NCBI GenBank assembly: GCA_007125435.1
Contig: SLDF01000095.1
Location: 1-8,054 of the forward strand
DNA: 8,054 bases
Source: Saprospiraceae bacterium
Lineage (GTDB): Bacteria; Bacteroidota; Bacteroidia; Chitinophagales; Saprospiraceae
Direction of reading: 5' to 3'
Shown here: piece by piece, positions 6,875 to 8,054 of the stretch
Numbering within the stretch: the stretch's first letter is position 1
How the letters are laid out: each line of letters begins with the position of its first letter
Made by a program: the position numbers and the translations under genes
The notes under the pieces: generated by a model
The model's database searches: none
Told to the model about the DNA's origin: nothing
The model's input: the letters and a program-made list of their open reading frames with translations, nothing else

Positions 6875-6918
6875 TCAATCCGGGCATCTGAATTCAAAAA
6901 ATCAAATCGCAACTTATC

Positions 6919-8054
6919 CTATTCTCTTTCTAGGGGACAAGTCATGCAATGAGAACCGCCTCGGGCACGGCTCAGTTCTCCGGAAGGTATTGTTATTATG
7001 GTTTTTTCAAGATTATGTGGGTCCAAACTACCGCTCTCAGTGCCTTCTAAGAAGTCATGACTGGTCATAATGGTGTATCCATGTTCTTTAAACGCCTTTT
7101 CTGTTTCAGGGTTCCTATCATATGTTATGGCAACACCGGGCTTTATGGCTACCAGATTACATCCATCTGTCCATTGTTCTCTTTCCTGATAAGGAGACTC
7201 TCCCCTTCCTGAAAATATGAATTTCATATTTGGATTGATTTCTTTCAGGATAAAGTCCTTTACCGATGGATAAGTATCAATTTCCCCATTTTTTCGGAAG
7301 ACTTGAACATTTGATCCCACACCATCATATACAATTGGCTTATACACAACCATATGATCAGTATCTATCCTGGTAAAAATGGTATCAATATGCATAAAGG
7401 ATCTTTCATTTGGAATATTGATTTGAACGACATTGTCAACCAGATTCTTTTCAAAAAGAACTTTTTTCAATTGCTGTATGGCATATGATGTGGTACGTTC
7501 GCTCACTCCTATCAGTAAAAAGTCATGATCAAACATCATCACATCGCCCCCTTCAATGGAAACCGACTCCCCTTTTTTAGAAGGTGGAAATAAGTCTACC
7601 CTATTGAGATTGATGATCTTATTGTTTTCATGCATGGCCTGGAACATAGGATGCGCCCAGAAAATAAATCTGGTTAGGAAATTTTCGCGGTGTCTAGCCT
7701 CTTTTGCGGCCTTAGTGATGATGACATTATCCTTTACAGAGACAGCTATATCTCTGGTAAATATAAAATTTGGTATAGGATCGAAAATAATATGGTCATC
7801 TTCCTTTAGATAACCGGAGATGAGCACCTCCTTTAATTGATCTGTACTTAAGTCATTGAGTAATTTAAAATAGGACGATGGTAGTTCTTCATAATCCACA
7901 ATCATCTTTATCAATTCTTCTTTCTTTTCTTTTGAAGCGCTTAAAGCTTCAGACAGTAACCTTTCTATATAAAGCACATTTTCTTCACCCAAAAACGATT
8001 TCAAAACGCTTGTAAAGGTATCGTGCTCCTTCTGCATATTGGGTAAGAATACAA
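6919..8054 (-). CDS. arcA: Arginine deiminase, N-terminus cut by window edge
   Basis: This cytoplasmic enzyme hydrolyses L-arginine to citrulline and ammonia (first step of the arginine deiminase pathway). Residues are numbered from the Met at 8037. Guanidino-modifying motifs are all present: FTRD (93-96), EGGD (162-165), GVSERT (177-182), MHIDT (215-219, with H216 and D218), REQWTDGCN (286-294) and RGGSHCMTC (359-367) with nucleophile C364. The protein ends five residues after this motif. Reading continues upstream of 8037 as V-F-L-P-N to the window edge without a stop. Comparison with Pseudomonas ArcA (catalytic C406, and a VIWVNQAKRDH segment near residues 45-55) shows that roughly 40-50 N-terminal residues lie outside, so this Met is internal. 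No ornithine carbamoyltransferase or carbamate kinase gene is in view. It heads the minus-strand block, 44 nt before the longest MutS-like frame. Confidence 0.95.
   Translation of the reverse strand, partial: VFLPNMQKEHDTFTSVLKSFLGEENVLYIERLLSEALSASKEKKEELIKMIVDYEELPSSYFKLLNDLSTDQLKEVLISGYLKEDDHIIFDPIPNFIFTRDIAVSVKDNVIITKAAKEARHRENFLTRFIFWAHPMFQAMHENNKIINLNRVDLFPPSKKGESVSIEGGDVMMFDHDFLLIGVSERTTSYAIQQLKKVLFEKNLVDNVVQINIPNERSFMHIDTIFTRIDTDHMVVYKPIVYDGVGSNVQVFRKNGEIDTYPSVKDFILKEINPNMKFIFSGRGESPYQEREQWTDGCNLVAIKPGVAITYDRNPETEKAFKEHGYTIMTSHDFLEGTESGSLDPHNLEKTIITIPSGELSRARGGSHCMTCPLERE

Noticed and set aside
6576..6887. 103-codon minus-strand frame starting at ATG 6887 as the true N-terminus of the MutS-like protein
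   Set aside because: It runs in a different frame from the MutS-like gene, lacks its membrane helices and has no family resemblance. It overlaps the gene as a shadow frame.

Overview
The window reads as a chromosomal fragment of a member of the Bacteroidota, perhaps a Cytophagia- or Saprospiria-like lineage. This is inferred from a membrane-anchored MutS homologue of a type I associate with that phylum, an arginine deiminase ending directly after its catalytic motif, A/T-rich leaders with little Shine-Dalgarno sequence, and moderate GC. No rRNA, tRNA, CRISPR array, complete insertion sequence or phage gene was seen.

Layout from left to right. Positions 1-391 hold no convincing gene. They contain a short REP-like element: a perfect 8-bp hairpin, a directly repeated 14-mer starting with GTCGAC, and a second hairpin. 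Then come two minus-strand genes, an unrecognised exported protein (392-1429) and galE, UDP-glucose 4-epimerase (1508-2536). A 99-bp divergent intergenic region separates galE from two plus-strand genes: cysQ, a 3'(2'),5'-bisphosphate nucleotidase (2636-3466), and a WaaE-like family 2 glycosyltransferase (3508-4269). These converge on a minus-strand three-gene block: arginine deiminase (6919 to beyond the right edge), a membrane MutS-like ATPase (5054-6874), and a VanX-type D-Ala-D-Ala dipeptidase lipoprotein (4310-5050).

How the genes may work together. GalE and the glycosyltransferase fit nucleotide-sugar supply and LPS or surface glycan assembly. CysQ removes PAP, a by-product of sulfation or sulfate assimilation, but no sulfotransferase or cys gene is visible, so a sulfated-glycan link is only suggestive. 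The arcA / mutS-like / vanX-like block is tightly packed (3 nt between the last two genes) and is probably co-transcribed. Its members have no obvious shared pathway.

Annotation cautions. The arginine deiminase is cut by the right edge, and the ATG at 8037 is not its real start. The MutS-like gene has no ATG start upstream of its membrane segments and must use TTG or another rare start. The glycosyltransferase probably starts at ATG 3508 rather than at the GTG at 3505. Six of the seven genes end in TAG and none in TAA. I see no clear new biological system. The best leads are the membrane MutS-like ATPase and its operon, the left-edge repeat element, and the unrecognised cysteine-containing exported protein.
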